A stretch of DNA of 64,000 bases from Psychrobacter sp. JCM 18902 (lineage in GTDB: Bacteria; Pseudomonadota; Gammaproteobacteria; Pseudomonadales; Moraxellaceae). Position numbers and translations under genes: made by a program. A model generated the notes under the pieces. That model was not told the origin of the DNA. It saw nothing but the letters and a program-made list of their open reading frames with translations, and searched no databases. The stretch covers positions 2,728,001-2,792,000 of the forward strand of contig NZ_CAJHBK010000001.1 in NCBI RefSeq assembly GCF_904846615.1, in the 5' to 3' direction. Each line of letters opens with the position of its first letter. The first letter of the stretch is position 1. Below, piece after piece: positions 1 to 7,220 of the stretch.

Positions 1-249
1 TAATATAGGTCGCCCTGCCGTGCCATTCGGTTCACCATCATCATCAAAGCCTGCACTGGTAGTATTATTGGGATCACCAATGATATACGCCCAGCAGTGG
101 TGGCGCGCATCGGCATATTGCTCGCGTAGTTGTTCCACGTGAAACATTGCCTGTTCACGCGAGGTTACAGGATAAGCGTAAGCAATAAACTCGGATTTTT
201 TAATTTCTAAGCGCGCAGTGACAGCACGTTTTAGCGTTTGATAGCTCAT
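1..249 (-). CDS. yigZ: YigZ/IMPACT family protein (UPF0029), partial
   Basis: Only the first 83 codons are present; the gene runs off the left edge of the window. The translation starts MSYQTLKRAVTARLEIKKSE and carries the family hallmarks HHCWAYIIGD (about residues 50-59) and DDDGEPNGTAGRPIL (about 69-83), which match the YigZ/IMPACT N-terminal domain. The biochemical role of bacterial YigZ is poorly defined; eukaryotic IMPACT is linked to translational control. Codons 36-41 (MFHVEQ) are written by a parS-like sequence, which is unusual. I am confident of the family and cannot judge the missing C-terminal half. Confidence 0.88.
   Translation of the reverse strand, partial: MSYQTLKRAVTARLEIKKSEFIAYAYPVTSREQAMFHVEQLREQYADARHHCWAYIIGDPNNTTSAGFDDDGEPNGTAGRPIL
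131..146. promoter_or_regulatory. parS-like ParB-binding site inside yigZ
   Basis: TGTTCCACGTGAAACA matches the conserved bacterial chromosomal parS consensus (TGTTNCACGTGAAACA) at every specified position. ParB binds such sites to form the partition complex and load SMC. The site lies inside the yigZ reading frame. It is one of four parS or near-parS sequences in the first 18.2 kb of the window. The match is seen directly; the function is inferred from the motif. Confidence 0.8.
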
Positions 250-445
250 ATTTCATCAGGTCTAGGTTGGATATGGTAAACTTGTCTAACTTTCACTGTC
301 GTCCGTATTGGGTGCAGTGTTCATTTAATTTTTTATTATAGTACCACTTCTGACCCATGAAGATAGCGGACACGCTCAGTGCGAGTGCTGATGTCGTTAG
401 CTGCTACGGTAAAGTAGGTATCATCAAACGAATGGTAGGCAATAT

Positions 446-1150
446 ATGCGTCTAGATAAATTTTTGAGTAAAGCTACTGAGCTATCGCGTAAAGAATCCA
501 AAAAAATTCTGCACGCTGGTGAAGTGACGGTAAACGATCAAGTCATTAAAGACCCTGGCGTCCATGTCGATGTGGTCAATGACGATGTGATTTGGGCAGG
601 CGAGCCATTATCGGTCGCGGCGGGCAGTCGTTATATTCTATTACATAAGCCTGAAGGCTTTGAATGTACGCTGAAAGTGAAAGAGCATCCAATCGTCACT
701 GAGCTGATTGCGGTGCCAGAGCTTGGTAGCTTGCGCATTGCAGGGCGTCTTGATGTTGATACGACCGGCGCATTACTAATGAGTGATGATGGTAAATGGT
801 TACACCGTGTCACCAGTCCTAAACATGAACATGCCAAAATCTATGAGCTGACTTTAGCAGATGCGATGGATGAAGCGGCGCAAGCCAATGCCGTCAAAGA
901 AGTCGCTGAGGGCATCCTTTTAGAAGGCGATCACGAAGAAACAAAACCTGCGGTTCTAGAATTCATTGATGAGACGCATGCACGTTTGACGCTTGAGCAA
1001 GGTAAATATCATCAAGTAAAACGCATGATGGGTTACTTTGGTAATAGAGTGGTTGAGCTGCATCGCGCTAGTGTCGGTCATATTACTTTGGAAGGATTAG
1101 AGAAAGGCGACAGTCGCTTTTTAACACCTGAAGAAGTGGCTAAGTTCTAA
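446..1150 (+). CDS. rsuA: 16S rRNA pseudouridine(516) synthase RsuA
   Basis: Makes pseudouridine 516 in 16S rRNA during small-subunit assembly. The 234-residue protein has an N-terminal S4 RNA-binding domain (about 1-45, MRLDKFLSKATELSRKESKK) followed by the RsuA/RluB/E/F catalytic domain. The motif GRLDVDTTGALLMSDDG (about 100-116) contains the catalytic aspartate, D103. Near the C-terminus EQGKYHQVKRMMGYFGNRV is the typical RsuA signature. Length agrees with E. coli RsuA (231). The ATG at 446 gives the canonical N-terminus. The gene stands alone and is followed by an intrinsic terminator. Sister enzymes RluB/RluE share the fold, but the compact S4-plus-catalytic layout favours RsuA. Confidence 0.9.
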   Translation: MRLDKFLSKATELSRKESKKILHAGEVTVNDQVIKDPGVHVDVVNDDVIWAGEPLSVAAGSRYILLHKPEGFECTLKVKEHPIVTELIAVPELGSLRIAGRLDVDTTGALLMSDDGKWLHRVTSPKHEHAKIYELTLADAMDEAAQANAVKEVAEGILLEGDHEETKPAVLEFIDETHARLTLEQGKYHQVKRMMGYFGNRVVELHRASVGHITLEGLEKGDSRFLTPEEVAKF

Positions 1151-1193
1151 GTTTTTCATCTTGAAATGAACTCGCAAGCACTTCTTTACAATC

Positions 1194-1224
1194 AGCAGCC
1201 ACTTCACGTGTGCTGCTTTTTTTG
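1194..1224 (+). terminator. intrinsic terminator after rsuA
   Basis: AGCAGCCAC pairs with GTGTGCTGCT (one bulged T) and is followed by a run of seven T. It lies about 45 bp downstream of the rsuA stop codon. Confidence 0.75.
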
Positions 1225-1440
1225 ACCGTAGTGTTTGACCATGTTTTTTAACTGTAGTTTTTAACTATCACTTTTACCCTGTTATGTCTCGCGTGTCCAC
1301 TGTGTTGCCTATCTCTTAAAGCTCAGTAGCAGTTTTGCAAAATTGAGCCGTTAAACCTTTGCAAAAGTATTCCTTGTGCTAAAGTCTGCCTATCTTTTTT
1401 TTAATCTATTTTTTTACATAATATCGTTGTCTTTATTAAA

Positions 1441-1587
1441 GGTGGCTATTGTTAAAAACCGATATTGTTAGAAGCGAGTATTATTAGAAACAGCTATTCT
1501 TAAGATTGAGTGTTGTTAAAATTAAAGGTTATTAAAAATCGTTGTTACTGAAACGCGCTGTTATTAAAAGCTGTTTTTGTTAAAACC
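1441..1587 (+). repeat. degenerate tandem repeat, about nine units of 15-20 bp
   Basis: The stretch reads as successive variants of a GNTATTGTTAAAA-type unit: GCTATTGTTAAAAACC, GATATTGTTAGAAGC, GAGTATTATTAGAAACA, GCTATTCTTAAGATT, GAGTGTTGTTAAAATT and so on, ending at the dsbC translation start region. The rest of the rsuA-dsbC gap (1151-1440) holds only the rsuA terminator and AT-rich sequence. Units were aligned by eye and vary in length, so the exact copy number is approximate. No function can be assigned. Confidence 0.6.
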
Positions 1588-1603
1588 AGATAGGACTGTC
1601 TCT

Positions 1604-2668
1604 GTGAAATCATCTCTATTAAAATCTGCCAGTTTAATTGGCGCCATGTTATTGGCAACCACCGCTTGTGCCCAGTCTAGTGATACTGCCGCTACTAACC
1701 AAAAAGCGAGCCAGAGTACTCAAAATACAAAAGCCGCTGGCACTGTTAGCAAGTCTGTTGACAGTCGCTTGCGCCAATTGCTCACTCAGGCAGGGATCAA
1801 AACACAAATTAGCTCTATTGTGCCGTCCAACTTACCCAATATGTATCAAGTCAATTTGGCGGGGCAGTTGCCTTTGCATATCACTGAAGATGGCAAATAT
1901 GTCATTCAAGGCGAGCTACAAAAGAATCCAAGCAAGCGTGTAGTCACCAAGACGCCAGCGCGTAGCACCAGTGCGCAGGCAGGCAAACCTGTCAGTGCGA
2001 GTGTCAAAGCTGATATATTGGCAAATATGGATGCGCTGAAAAATATGAGCACTAAGACGCCGTTCTTTTATACCGCAGTGCCAGGTGTGATTTGGGGTGC
2101 GACATTAGAAGGCGTGCCTTTTTTACTATCGGATGATGCACAATATATTACTGATGGCGAGATTTCTGTCATCGAAAATGGTCAATTCATCGGACTCGAT
2201 GAGGAGTTTGAAAAGCGTAAAAATCAGTCTGTGTTTGCGACTTTAGATGAAAGCCAGCTGATTAATTATCCAGCGACCGGCTCTGAGAGAGCGGTTATTT
2301 ATGTGGCCAATGATGTCAACTGTCCTTATTGCCGCCGCTTGCATCAGCAGCTACCGATGCTTAATGCCAAAGGTGTGACGGTTAAAACCATTGGTTATCC
2401 GATATACGAGCAGTCCCCTGAGCAAATGCGTGGCATTTGGTGTCAAAGTGATGAGGACAGCCGCCGTAAAGCTTTTGATAAAGCAATGTTGCAGGGTGAG
2501 ATGACACGTGCACCAGCAAGTTGTACAGCCGATCATGTGACGCCCAATCGCGAAAAAGCGGCAGGGCTTGCAGTCATGGCTACGCCTGCTATCTACCGTG
2601 AAGATGGCGTGCTTTATCAAGCGAGCTTTGAGAGTCCTGAGTTTTTAGAATTTTTGGGCGTACAGTAG
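1604..2668 (+). CDS. dsbC: DsbC-like thiol:disulfide interchange protein with duplicated N-terminal domain
   Basis: Periplasmic disulfide isomerase family. I chose GTG 1604, preceded by ATAGGA, because it gives a clean signal peptide (MKSSLLKSASLIGAMLLATTACA). An in-frame TTG at 1577 is less convincing. The 354-residue product is much longer than E. coli DsbC (236 with signal). A DsbC N-terminal dimerisation-like segment is recognisable at about 51-107 (LPLHITEDGKYVIQGEL). A second, similar segment follows at about 135-195 (VPFLLSDDAQYITDGEI), after a low-complexity linker. The thioredoxin-fold domain has the active site CPYC (C240/C243), a second cysteine pair and the cis-Pro loop MATPAIY. 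Other DsbC/DsbG paralogues remain possible, but the active site and fold are clear. Confidence 0.87.
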   Translation: MKSSLLKSASLIGAMLLATTACAQSSDTAATNQKASQSTQNTKAAGTVSKSVDSRLRQLLTQAGIKTQISSIVPSNLPNMYQVNLAGQLPLHITEDGKYVIQGELQKNPSKRVVTKTPARSTSAQAGKPVSASVKADILANMDALKNMSTKTPFFYTAVPGVIWGATLEGVPFLLSDDAQYITDGEISVIENGQFIGLDEEFEKRKNQSVFATLDESQLINYPATGSERAVIYVANDVNCPYCRRLHQQLPMLNAKGVTVKTIGYPIYEQSPEQMRGIWCQSDEDSRRKAFDKAMLQGEMTRAPASCTADHVTPNREKAAGLAVMATPAIYREDGVLYQASFESPEFLEFLGVQ

Positions 2669-2740
2669 CTCACACAGATGTTTAATAAAGTTATGAATAA
2701 AAAATGTGTTAAGAGATGATATTCCTTAATATTGATAAAA

Positions 2741-2778
2741 AAGACCGCCACAAATTAATTTATGTGGCGGTTTTTTAT
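2741..2778. terminator. bidirectional intrinsic terminator
   Basis: GACCGCCACA and TGTGGCGGTT form a strong stem around an AT loop. There is an A-run before and a T-run after, so it can work for both dsbC (+) and the convergent DUF2939 gene (-). Confidence 0.85.
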
Positions 2779-2805
2779 TACCTCTAAAAGATGGAGATAG
2801 AAAGT

Positions 2806-3459
2806 CTATTGTGGCAACACGATATCAACGATTTTCCAACCAATTAAACCGTTACGCTGCATCTTGATGGTGAGCGGATAACCTTTTACCTGACCGCTAA
2901 TGGTGAAGCAATTAATACCGCAATAGCCCAATGTTGGCTTGTCACTGTCCGACCCTTGCGCTACCTGTTGCTCCAGTTCAGCGGCTTGTTTTTTCATGAT
3001 TTGCTGCATTTGGCTTTTGACCACTGCATCCACATCACCGCGCTGGATGATAAGATTTTGAATCAAATTTTTGAGATCGACCTGATTACTGGCGATTGCC
3101 CATGCAGCGGCCAGCTCTTTGGTCGCGGTATTGGCCTGACCTTGGGTATTGATGACTTTTTCGATATTTTGTGGCGTGATAGCACCATTCACCGCCTGCG
3201 TGATAAAACTATTAGCGGCTTGGGTCAATGGCTCGCCGCCCAACTCAGCGACCAATGGATAATTGGCCATAGTCGCCGTAAACTGACTGGTTAGTTGGTT
3301 TTGGATGCTAGGTCGCACTTGCTCATAGTCGATCGCTGCGGCGATGGTCGCGCCGTCTTTGGCATCGTAGGCATTTTTAAGCTGATAAGCGCTGTAATAG
3401 GGCGAGCCTGCATAGACAGCGAAGGCAATGACGATTAATAAAATAATCAGCTTCTTCAT
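2806..3459 (-). CDS. DUF2939 domain-containing exported/membrane protein
   Basis: 217-residue protein of unknown function. It starts MKKLIILLIVIAFAVYAGSP, a signal anchor or uncleaved signal segment. The sequence PYYSAYQLKNAYDAKDGATIAAAIDYEQVRPSIQNQL matches the recurrent DUF2939 pattern (a small-residue start, a KNA-x-D helix, then a D-x-x-x-V-R segment). The frame continues upstream to 3600, but ATG 3459 has a good AAGGG ribosome site and places the hydrophobic segment at the N-terminus. A C-terminal part (residues about 175-217) has two cysteines (CGINC). Probably acts at the inner membrane facing the periplasm; role unknown. It is a single gene convergent with dsbC. Confidence 0.75.
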   Translation of the reverse strand: MKKLIILLIVIAFAVYAGSPYYSAYQLKNAYDAKDGATIAAAIDYEQVRPSIQNQLTSQFTATMANYPLVAELGGEPLTQAANSFITQAVNGAITPQNIEKVINTQGQANTATKELAAAWAIASNQVDLKNLIQNLIIQRGDVDAVVKSQMQQIMKKQAAELEQQVAQGSDSDKPTLGYCGINCFTISGQVKGYPLTIKMQRNGLIGWKIVDIVLPQ

Positions 3460-3901
3460 AAAGATCAAACCCTTATCGCAAAACAAAAACGTAATGATGG
3501 GCAGATTTAATACTGGTGAGTATAAATCTAAAACCCCAAAGATATAGCGATAAATATTAGCATGGCTGAGACTTTTTAAGGTATGAAAACCTTTGTTCAT
3601 TCCTTAATAAAACCTTTTTGTATGGCCAAGCGCACTATAGTGGATACTTTCCCTGCCTAAGCGCTTGATAAATCGCCATAGCATCTCCATAAATAGCGCA
3701 AACTTTTAATAATTGATTTGGCTAAGCAGCATCCCGCCGTATTCGCTTGTAAGATTCATAGCAGTATCACCTCTTTTCTCTCACTATTTATGATGTTTCA
3801 TGTGAAACCTTTGAGTGCCATAGTGAGTCGTATTAAGGTGGTGGTTGACTAGAACTACTGAATCGACTGTCCGGTGGACTGTAAAGACGATAGGAGAGCC
3901 C
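3460..3901. other. intergenic region upstream of dnaJ, with a parS-like site
   Basis: This 442-bp gap separates divergent DUF2939 (-) and dnaJ (+). Apart from the parS-like element at 3794-3809 it is unremarkable AT-rich sequence. I saw no convincing sigma-32 heat-shock promoter, although one would be plausible for dnaJ. Confidence 0.5.
3794..3809. promoter_or_regulatory. parS-like site upstream of dnaJ
   Basis: TGTTTCATGTGAAACC differs from TGTTTCACGTGAAACA at two of 16 positions (central C to T, last A to C). It shares the CATG centre with the copy at 5092-5107. Whether ParB binds this variant is unknown. Its company with three other copies makes chance less likely. Confidence 0.5.
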
Positions 3902-5038
3902 ATGAGTAAGCGCGATTTTTATGAAGTATTAGGTGTGAGCAAGACCGCTGAAAGCAAAGAAATTAAGCGAGCTTACCGCAAGCTGGCTATGAAATATCAC
4001 CCTGACCGTAACTCTGATGATCCAGATGCTGAGGATAAATTCAAAGAAGCATCCATGGCTTACGAAGTACTAAGCAGCGAAGAGAAGCGCTCTGCTTACG
4101 ATCGCATGGGTCATTCAGCCTTCGAAAATGGTATGGGCGGCGGCGGCTTTGGCGGTGCAGGTGGTGGCAACTTCCAAGATATCTTCGGTGATATCTTCGG
4201 CAACTTCGGCGATATCTTCGGTCAGCAGCGTGGCGGCGGCGGTGGACGTTCGCGCCGTGGTTCTGATTTGCGTTATGTGATCGAGCTGACTTTAGAAGAA
4301 GCGGTACGTGGCTGTAAAAAAGAAATCAGTTTCACTGCGCCTGCGCCTTGCGACACGTGCGATGGTAAAGGGGCAAAAAATGCCTCTGATATCGTAACTT
4401 GTCAGACCTGTCATGGACAAGGTCAAGTGCGTATGCAGCAAGGATTTTTTGCCGTGCAGCAGGCCTGCCCACATTGCGGCGGCACTGGTAAGCAAATCAA
4501 AAACCCGTGCTCTGACTGTCACGGTAATGGCGTTAAAGACAAATCACGTACGCTAGAAGTGTCTATCCCAGCGGGTGTTGATGATGGTGATCGCGTCCGT
4601 TTAGCAGGCGAAGGTGAAGCAGGCGGCGCGGGCGTCCAAAACGGCGATTTATACGTTGAAGTACGCGTAAAACCGCATAATGTCTTTACCCGTCAAGGGG
4701 CTGATCTCTATATGGACGTACCTGTGAGCATCACCGATGCAGCACTGGGTAAAGAGGTCGAAATTCCAACCCTAGATGGTAAAGTGAAAATCAAGGTTGC
4801 AGAGGGCACGCAAAGTGGTAAGTTGCTGCGTGTGCGCGGCAAAGGCGTGACACCAGTACGCACCACCATGAAAGGTGACTTGATTTGCCGTGTGGTTATC
4901 GAAACCCCAGTGAACTTAACTCGCGAGCAAAAAGACCTGTTGCGCCAGTTCCAAGATACGCTCGACGGTGATAGCAAGCATCAGCAGTCGCCACATAAGA
5001 AGTCATTCTTTAAAAAGATTGGTGACTTATTTGATTAA
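3902..5038 (+). CDS. dnaJ: chaperone protein DnaJ
   Basis: Hsp40 co-chaperone that delivers unfolded clients to DnaK and stimulates its ATPase. The 378-residue protein has all type-I parts: J domain (1-70, HPD at 33-35), a Gly/Phe region (about 76-118), four CxxCxGxG zinc-binding repeats (cysteines 150/153, 167/170, 189/192, 203/206) and the C-terminal substrate-binding domains. ATG 3902, preceded by AGGAGAG, gives the standard [11 protein letters not shown] start; the frame extends further upstream without conserved residues. The G/F region contains a triplicated DIFG motif. dnaK and grpE are not adjacent here. A perfect palindromic terminator follows. Confidence 0.97.
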   Translation: MSKRDFYEVLGVSKTAESKEIKRAYRKLAMKYHPDRNSDDPDAEDKFKEASMAYEVLSSEEKRSAYDRMGHSAFENGMGGGGFGGAGGGNFQDIFGDIFGNFGDIFGQQRGGGGGRSRRGSDLRYVIELTLEEAVRGCKKEISFTAPAPCDTCDGKGAKNASDIVTCQTCHGQGQVRMQQGFFAVQQACPHCGGTGKQIKNPCSDCHGNGVKDKSRTLEVSIPAGVDDGDRVRLAGEGEAGGAGVQNGDLYVEVRVKPHNVFTRQGADLYMDVPVSITDAALGKEVEIPTLDGKVKIKVAEGTQSGKLLRVRGKGVTPVRTTMKGDLICRVVIETPVNLTREQKDLLRQFQDTLDGDSKHQQSPHKKSFFKKIGDLFD

Positions 5039-5080
5039 CTGAGTTGTTTTAATCACTCGTTTGGTTAAATGACTAGATAC

Positions 5081-5120
5081 AAAACCCCCAGTGTTTCATG
5101 TGAAACACTGGGGGTTTTTA
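5081..5120 (+). terminator. perfect-palindrome terminator after dnaJ
   Basis: 18-base arms (5081-5098 and 5101-5118) are perfectly complementary around a central TG. The outer part is AAAACCCCCA and the 3' side ends in a T-run, typical of an intrinsic terminator. The centre of the palindrome is a parS-like 16-mer (5092-5107). Confidence 0.85.
5092..5107. promoter_or_regulatory. parS-like site in the dnaJ terminator
   Basis: TGTTTCATGTGAAACA matches the B. subtilis parS sequence TGTTTCACGTGAAACA at 15 of 16 positions, with a central C to T change. It sits exactly at the tip of the dnaJ terminator hairpin. Confidence 0.6.
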
Positions 5121-5220
5121 TTGACGCTATAAAAAACCATTCAGGTGGTGATATTTGCTAAACTTAGCATCATAACATTTAAAACCTTTCTTATTAATAT
5201 AGAGCTTTTAGGGTAAAAAT

Positions 5221-6069
5221 ATGAGCCAACAGATAACAGCGCAAGAAAATACAAATAAACAAGCCATCAAAGTCGGGGTTATTGGTGCTGGTGGTCGTAT
5301 GGGGCGCATGCTAATAGAAGCGGTACAAGATAACTCGCAAACGGCATTAAATGCCGCGATAGAACGTCAAGGCTCAAGCCTTGTTGGTGCGGATGCTGGC
5401 GAAGTCGCCGCTATCGGTCGCTTAGAGGTACAGATTGTCGATGATTTAAAAGTTGTCATTAATGACATCGATGTACTCATTGACTTTAGCTTGCCTGATG
5501 CTACTGAGCAAAATATGCAGATTTGTGCGGCAAACAATGTCGCGATGGTCATTGGCACCACAGGATTCAATGAGCAGCAAGAGCAAGTGTTGGCAAAAGC
5601 CAGCGAGAAAATTGCGATTGTCTATGCTGGTAACTATTCAACAGGTGTTAATCTGTCATTGAAATTGCTCAACATGGCAGCGAAGGCATTTGGTGAGGAT
5701 GCCGATGTAGAAGTTATCGAGGCCCACCATAAGCATAAAATCGATGCGCCATCAGGCACAGCATATATGATGGCAGAAGCCGTTGCAGAAGCTCGTGGAC
5801 AGAACCTAAAAGATGTCGCTGTTTATGGCCGCGAAGGACAAACGGGCGAACGCAAAGCAGGTACTATTGGTATTCATGCCATTCGCGGCGGTGAAATCAT
5901 TGGCGATCATACCGTGATGTTTATTGCCGATGGTGAGGTGGTTGAAATTACCCATCGTGCCCGCGCGCGTATGACGTTTGCCGCGGGTGCTGTACGTGCC
6001 GCGACTTGGGTTATCAAACAAGAAGTTGGGCAATATAATATGCAGGATGTGTTGGGTTTGAATGACTAG
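5221..6069 (+). CDS. dapB: 4-hydroxy-tetrahydrodipicolinate reductase DapB
   Basis: Catalyses the NAD(P)H-dependent reduction step of the diaminopimelate/lysine pathway in the cytoplasm. The 282-residue protein has the Rossmann motif GVIGAGGRMGRML (about 19-31). The catalytic signature EAHHKHKIDAPSGTA (about 167-181) contains the H169/H170 pair and K173. A C-terminal GEIIGDHTVMF segment is also typical. About 15 extra residues precede the usual start (MSQQITAQENTNKQ), but ATG 5221 has an AGGG site at the right distance. In many gammaproteobacteria dapB follows dnaJ, as here. The strong terminator between them argues for separate transcription. Confidence 0.96.
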   Translation: MSQQITAQENTNKQAIKVGVIGAGGRMGRMLIEAVQDNSQTALNAAIERQGSSLVGADAGEVAAIGRLEVQIVDDLKVVINDIDVLIDFSLPDATEQNMQICAANNVAMVIGTTGFNEQQEQVLAKASEKIAIVYAGNYSTGVNLSLKLLNMAAKAFGEDADVEVIEAHHKHKIDAPSGTAYMMAEAVAEARGQNLKDVAVYGREGQTGERKAGTIGIHAIRGGEIIGDHTVMFIADGEVVEITHRARARMTFAAGAVRAATWVIKQEVGQYNMQDVLGLND

Positions 6070-6173
6070 TTTTTGAGCAAGTAAGGTTTGAGTGATTAAT
6101 GTTTCTTGCTTGCTGCTTTATGGTTGCTGAGGATAGCTTACTGATAAAGTGGAATGACGTTTAGGAGTCAAGC

Positions 6174-7127
6174 ATGGATAAGTTTAGCAAGAATCTAATA
6201 GCGAGTTTTAGTCGCGTTGTGGCTGTTGACAGGGTTGCCAGAAGTATCAAAGCTGCCAACAGCGTCACGACACTCAAACCTAGCAAAAGCACGTTTTACG
6301 CTAGCCAAATAGCATTTGCCCTAAGTTTGACGGTAGTGCCAATAGTCGCACAAGCTGCGACTTTTCAAACCTACGTCATCGACACTTATGGCGGTGATGC
6401 ATTATTACCTGCTGTTCGTCAGCAGCTAAATACCAATCGTGACGGCGGTACAGTTACTACCTATCAAGACAAGTTAATGTTGCATACGACAGCCGCTAAC
6501 TATCAGGCGGTACAGCAGTTATTGACTCAGATTGACGGTCAGCCACAGGCATTGACGGTCGCTGTGCGTGTTGGCAACAATAGCAGCGTCCAAGGTAATA
6601 TTCAGCAAGGGCAGGTCATTATTAGCAATCGTGGTATTCAAGGGTCAGGGATTATTCATCAGAGCAATAGCCAACAGCAAACAAATAATTTATACCAAGT
6701 ACAAACCTTGTCAGGTAGTGCCGCCAGCATCAGTACAGGGACGCTTTATGCGCTGAATCAAACCTACGATGTAAATAGTTATACAAATTATAAAAGTCCC
6801 TCAGTACAGATTGTCATTCAGCAGCAGGTATTGCTACCAACGACGCAAGGCATCACGGTTACGCCAAGATTATTACCGACTGGTCAAGTCGAAGTAACAT
6901 TGTCACAAGTTGAAGAAACACTCGCACGCTCCTATTCATCTTTTCAGAAAAACAGTAATCATGCCATTCAAGGTCAACGATTAGACACGACCATTATTAT
7001 CCCACGTGGTCAATGGGTAACTATCGGACAAATCTCTCAAAGTAGCCAAAATCAACGCGCAAGTGATGGTAGCAATCGTGCCATTGATAGTACTAAAAAC
7101 ACACCAATTTGGATAATGGTGCAGTAG
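6174..7127 (+). CDS. orphan secretin-like periplasmic protein
   Basis: 317 residues, with TAGGAG upstream of ATG 6174. It has an unusually long N-terminal stretch (about 40 residues) before a hydrophobic segment ending VPIVAQA at about 61, which reads as a signal peptide. Residues 62-115 look like a short secretin N-domain (LPAVRQQLNTN, YQAVQQLLTQID). The second half resembles the beta-rich secretin homology region: GITVTPRLLPTGQVEVTLSQ (about 225-244) and IIIPRGQWVTIGQI (about 275-288). It is far shorter than true secretins such as PilQ and has no pilus or secretion genes beside it. I infer a secretin-related protein of unknown role. The glutamine/serine-rich middle (about 135-175) is low complexity. 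Confidence 0.6.
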   Translation: MDKFSKNLIASFSRVVAVDRVARSIKAANSVTTLKPSKSTFYASQIAFALSLTVVPIVAQAATFQTYVIDTYGGDALLPAVRQQLNTNRDGGTVTTYQDKLMLHTTAANYQAVQQLLTQIDGQPQALTVAVRVGNNSSVQGNIQQGQVIISNRGIQGSGIIHQSNSQQQTNNLYQVQTLSGSAASISTGTLYALNQTYDVNSYTNYKSPSVQIVIQQQVLLPTTQGITVTPRLLPTGQVEVTLSQVEETLARSYSSFQKNSNHAIQGQRLDTTIIIPRGQWVTIGQISQSSQNQRASDGSNRAIDSTKNTPIWIMVQ

Positions 7128-7158
7128 TCTTGCATTCACTCATATTATTTTTGGCATA

Positions 7159-7198
7159 AAAAAGCACAATACTGTAATGAGCAGTATCGCGCCTTTTT
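7159..7198. terminator. probable bidirectional terminator
   Basis: AAAAAGCACAATACTG pairs imperfectly with CAGTATCGCGCCTTTTT around a short loop. It lies between the convergent secretin-like gene and the decarboxylase gene. Two mismatches and a bulge make it weaker than the others here. Confidence 0.5.
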
Positions 7199-7220
7199 AT
7201 CGACAATAATCTATTGCAGA

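Noticed and set aside
1201..1210. CACGTG in the rsuA terminator as another parS site
   Set aside because: Flanks (ACTTCACGTGTGCTG) do not match the GTTT/AAAC arms.
1577..1606. TTG 1577 as the dsbC start
   Set aside because: It lies in the tandem repeat, lacks a ribosome site and would put ten residues before a complete signal peptide.
3460..3901. Sigma-32 heat-shock promoter before dnaJ
   Set aside because: No credible CTTGAAA ... CCCCAT pair could be found by eye.
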